Source: Intestinibacter sp034113885 (GTDB lineage: Bacteria > Bacillota > Clostridia > Peptostreptococcales > Peptostreptococcaceae). Taken from it: a stretch of DNA of 64,000 nt. The translations under genes were made by a program, and so were the position numbers. The stretch is from NCBI RefSeq assembly GCF_034113885.1, contig NZ_JAXEWM010000113.1, forward strand, positions 1 to 64,000. Reading direction: 5' to 3'. The notes under the pieces are model-generated. The model made no database searches and was not told the origin of the DNA. It saw only the letters and a list, made by a program, of their open reading frames with translations. Within the stretch, counting starts at the first letter, position 1. Every line of letters begins with the position of its first letter. Positions 61,817 through 64,000 of this stretch are shown piece after piece.

Positions 61817-63595
61817 ATGAGTCAATTTATAAATATTAACTCTCAATTAGACGCATTAAGGATGAAAGAATTTGAAAAAAAATTTTATGAAAGAATATCC
61901 GATGATGTAAAGATTGTTCCTAAAGTGACCCCTTTTAAAGGCATAAACATAGATTTAATGTGTGTTAAAGATAATAAAATTTTATTTGTAAAATTTATGG
62001 ATACTTCAGAAGAATTATTTTCAATATTAGATGAAGAATTGATTGAAGTTATGAACGAAGAATTCAATTTACTTAGATTGAAAATGGCTCAGCATCACAA
62101 CAATATTTCCTATAATTTTGTTTATATAATGCCTTATGTAGAAATCTACGACGGGTATGAATTTGAAGATTTTGTAGATAATAATATAATAGATAAAAAT
62201 AAGCTAGAACAATTAATTGAAAAAGAAATATCTATGGAGGATTATTTAAAAGAAGAGAACAACGAGATAGAACTAAACATGTATATTTTAGATATATGTC
62301 CGGAGTACTATGTTTTAAATAATCAGATGCATATAAATAAAGAATTCAAAAAGATTACATTCGTCAGCGATGACTATGAGTACAGTGCCACGATGTTAGA
62401 CGAGAATCAACTGGAGAAGGCTATATCGATTAATTACGGCAATAATTTATTTAGAGGTGGTTGTGGTACTGGGAAAACAACTATAATGCTATCTAGAGCC
62501 GTTAAATTGGCGCGTGTATATCCACAGCATAGATTTGTAGTATTTGTAGCCTCAAAGAAGCTGTGCAACCAATTAAAGGAGTCTCTAGAGATTTTATACA
62601 AGGACAACAACAATTTAGAAATTCACACAATATCGTCGTTTTTATTCAAATTAGCTAAGAAATTCAATTTAATAGCCGACTATAGAATGTTTAAACAGGA
62701 TTACGAAAAATATTTAAATAATTTGATCAAGCAGGCTAGAAATGTCGTAAAAAATAAAAATATGTTTAAAGGAATATTCATAGATGAGGCAGAATCTTTT
62801 AAATATGACGAAATAAAATTTATTTCAGAGTTTTTATACAAGACAAAAAATATATTCGATATATATTACTGCAATGCTTTGAACATGACTAATGATTTGA
62901 ATATATTTAAAAACAACAGACAAGATCTAGAATTTGACGATATCATAGATTTAGACATAAATTACAGACAAAATAAAAATCTAGTTGAATTTGTAAATAG
63001 ATTTTGTCAAAATTCAAACGACTATATTAAAAGCCTAAGACCGATGGTAGAAGGAGATATATATCTGTTTACTAAGCCAATTCATAAATCGGGACAGGAT
63101 CCTGAGATAATAAAGGCAACTGACTTAGAGGAGCAGATAGAATCTATTTTATGGGAAATCGACTTTTTATTAAACAAAAAGGGCTTGAATTACTCAGATA
63201 TAGCTATAGTATATCCATACAACAAGAAAAAGCTAAAAAATGGTAAAACAATATATTTTCAGTATATCCTAAGAAAAGCTCTAGAAGAGGCTAAAATTCC
63301 ATATATGATAGCCGAGGATGAAATAACAAAGCTCACTAAAAAGGTCGGTATAACGATTTCTAACATATACGGCATAAAAAATCTAGAGTACAAAGCAGTA
63401 ATATTTTGCGAATTGGAGATGTTGTACAATCAAACAATTGGAGATACAAGACAAGATTATCAGATAAACGATTTTGTGGGAGATTTAAATAAAATTTACC
63501 TTGCTGTAAATATTCCTACTGATTATTTAAAAATAATAACTACATTCAGTGAGGATGCGAGCGAGATAATAAAAATTTTAATTAAATCTAAATGA
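61817..63595 (+). CDS. UvrD/Rep-like superfamily-1 ATPase with degenerate motif VI
   Basis: 592 residues. Walker A GGCGTGKTT is at 214-222, Walker B IFIDEAES has D323, and a motif IV-like LDINYRQNKNLVEFV and a motif V-like GITISNIYGIKNLEYKAVIF follow. The usual motif VI (VALTRA) reads IYLAVNIPTDYL, so the arginine finger is missing and helicase activity is doubtful. The first 200 residues hold GINIDLMCVKDNKILFVKFMD, which looks like a NERD or PD-(D/E)xK core that has lost its catalytic Glu. ATG 61817 follows AGGAGG. Function unknown; a DNA- or RNA-stress ATPase is possible. Confidence 0.78.
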   Translation: MSQFININSQLDALRMKEFEKKFYERISDDVKIVPKVTPFKGINIDLMCVKDNKILFVKFMDTSEELFSILDEELIEVMNEEFNLLRLKMAQHHNNISYNFVYIMPYVEIYDGYEFEDFVDNNIIDKNKLEQLIEKEISMEDYLKEENNEIELNMYILDICPEYYVLNNQMHINKEFKKITFVSDDYEYSATMLDENQLEKAISINYGNNLFRGGCGTGKTTIMLSRAVKLARVYPQHRFVVFVASKKLCNQLKESLEILYKDNNNLEIHTISSFLFKLAKKFNLIADYRMFKQDYEKYLNNLIKQARNVVKNKNMFKGIFIDEAESFKYDEIKFISEFLYKTKNIFDIYYCNALNMTNDLNIFKNNRQDLEFDDIIDLDINYRQNKNLVEFVNRFCQNSNDYIKSLRPMVEGDIYLFTKPIHKSGQDPEIIKATDLEEQIESILWEIDFLLNKKGLNYSDIAIVYPYNKKKLKNGKTIYFQYILRKALEEAKIPYMIAEDEITKLTKKVGITISNIYGIKNLEYKAVIFCELEMLYNQTIGDTRQDYQINDFVGDLNKIYLAVNIPTDYLKIITTFSEDASEIIKILIKSK

Positions 63596-63633
63596 TGGAA
63601 ATAATTTAACTAAATTCAAATAAGATCACTATG

Positions 63634-63674
63634 AAATCGCTTTAATCATGAAAATGATAAAAGTGATTTTTTAG
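63634..63674 (+). terminator. Terminator after the helicase-like gene
   Basis: A 16-bp stem (63634-63649 with 63654-63669) with one G-T pair and one mismatch, a 4-base loop and a T-run. Confidence 0.8.
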
Positions 63675-63714
63675 TTAAAAATCAGTAAATTATATATTGG
63701 GAAGGATAAAGAAA

Positions 63715-64000
63715 ATGGAAGAAGCAAAAATATTGACTAAGAAGGAACTAAAATTATATGATGAGTTTTCAATAAATTTTAATCCCAAGACAAAAAGAGA
63801 TTATTTATTGAAGGTAATATATTTTAAAAAGTTCATAGAAGAGAAATATTTACTAGAAGTCGACAAAGAGGATTGCGCTAAATTTATGGAGGAAGTGAAG
63901 GAAAAATACGCAAAATCTACTAGTGAAAAAATATACAGCTATTTACATAGCTTCTACTCTTTTTTACAAAGAAACAAACATATAGAAGTAAATCCATTTA
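63715..64000 (+). CDS. Tyrosine recombinase (XerC/XerD-like), 3' end cut by the window
   Basis: 95 codons are visible. The pattern TKRDYLLKVIYFKKFIEE, then the helix ending KSTSEKIYSYLHSFYSFL and RNKHIEVNPF, is the SAM-like core-binding domain of the phage integrase/Xer family (N-terminal half only). The catalytic Arg-His-Tyr domain lies beyond base 64000. GAAGGA precedes ATG 63715 with a spacing of about nine bases. Whether it is the chromosomal dimer resolvase or an integrase of a mobile element cannot be judged. Confidence 0.8.
   Translation, partial: MEEAKILTKKELKLYDEFSINFNPKTKRDYLLKVIYFKKFIEEKYLLEVDKEDCAKFMEEVKEKYAKSTSEKIYSYLHSFYSFLQRNKHIEVNPF

Overview
This window looks like the chromosome of a low-GC Firmicute of class Clostridia, most like the Peptostreptococcaceae (Clostridioides difficile and relatives). 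The evidence is an AT-rich composition, AGA/ATA/TTA-biased codons, strong AGGAGG-type ribosome binding sites, many short hairpin-plus-T-run terminators, and a gene order that matches that family from memory. Genus and species cannot be fixed from the sequence alone. Almost everything is housekeeping. I see no insertion sequence, CRISPR array, tRNA or rRNA gene. Both ends cut a gene: rnhB at base 1 and a tyrosine recombinase at base 64000.

Layout. 1-10.7 kb: rnhB (partial), a flavin alpha-hydroxy-acid oxidase, a reverse-strand CapA-like protein, then yraN-comM-dprA-topA, codY and rarA (DNA uptake and processing, topology, nutrient sensing). 10.8-15.2 kb: a GNAT acetyltransferase, the iscR-iscS-iscU Fe-S operon with IscR-like operator dyads, and mnmA, which uses sulfur from IscS. 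15.2-21.7 kb: a T-box-controlled alaS, ireB, a large unrecognised membrane protein, ruvX and a DUF1292 gene. 21.7-26.5 kb: an ArsR regulator with a NifX-like metal-cofactor protein, fur, RNase J and a DacF-type carboxypeptidase. 26.6-33.5 kb is the most accessory part: a stand-alone protein ending in an RNA polymerase alpha C-terminal domain, an M50 protease sharing almost the same promoter, scpA-scpB, three very small genes, a sirtuin, an SH3/glucosaminidase wall hydrolase and an orphan ImmA/IrrE-like peptidase.

33.6-46 kb: polC, then the classic rimP-nusA-rnpM-ylxQ-infB-rbfA-nrnA-truB-ribF-rpsO translation/transcription block. 46-54 kb: degV, pnp, ylxY, mlpA, ymxH, an aspartokinase and a TepA-like ClpP homologue, in the order known around pnp and dapG in Bacillus. 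54-61.7 kb: ftsK, rimO, pgsA, LexA-controlled recA and rny with a long structured leader. 61.7-64 kb: a UvrD-like ATPase with a degenerate motif VI and the start of a tyrosine recombinase.

Best leads for something undescribed: (1) the alpha-CTD protein at 26754-27521, flanked by two near-identical promoter copies 935 bp apart and with codon use unlike its neighbours; (2) the degenerate helicase next to the recombinase; (3) the large membrane protein between ireB and ruvX; (4) the rny leader with a six-codon mini-ORF and no well-placed canonical start codon; (5) two divergent 45-residue genes at 29.8-30.2 kb. Positions of promoters, operators and hairpins were read by eye, and none was tested by a folding or motif program.
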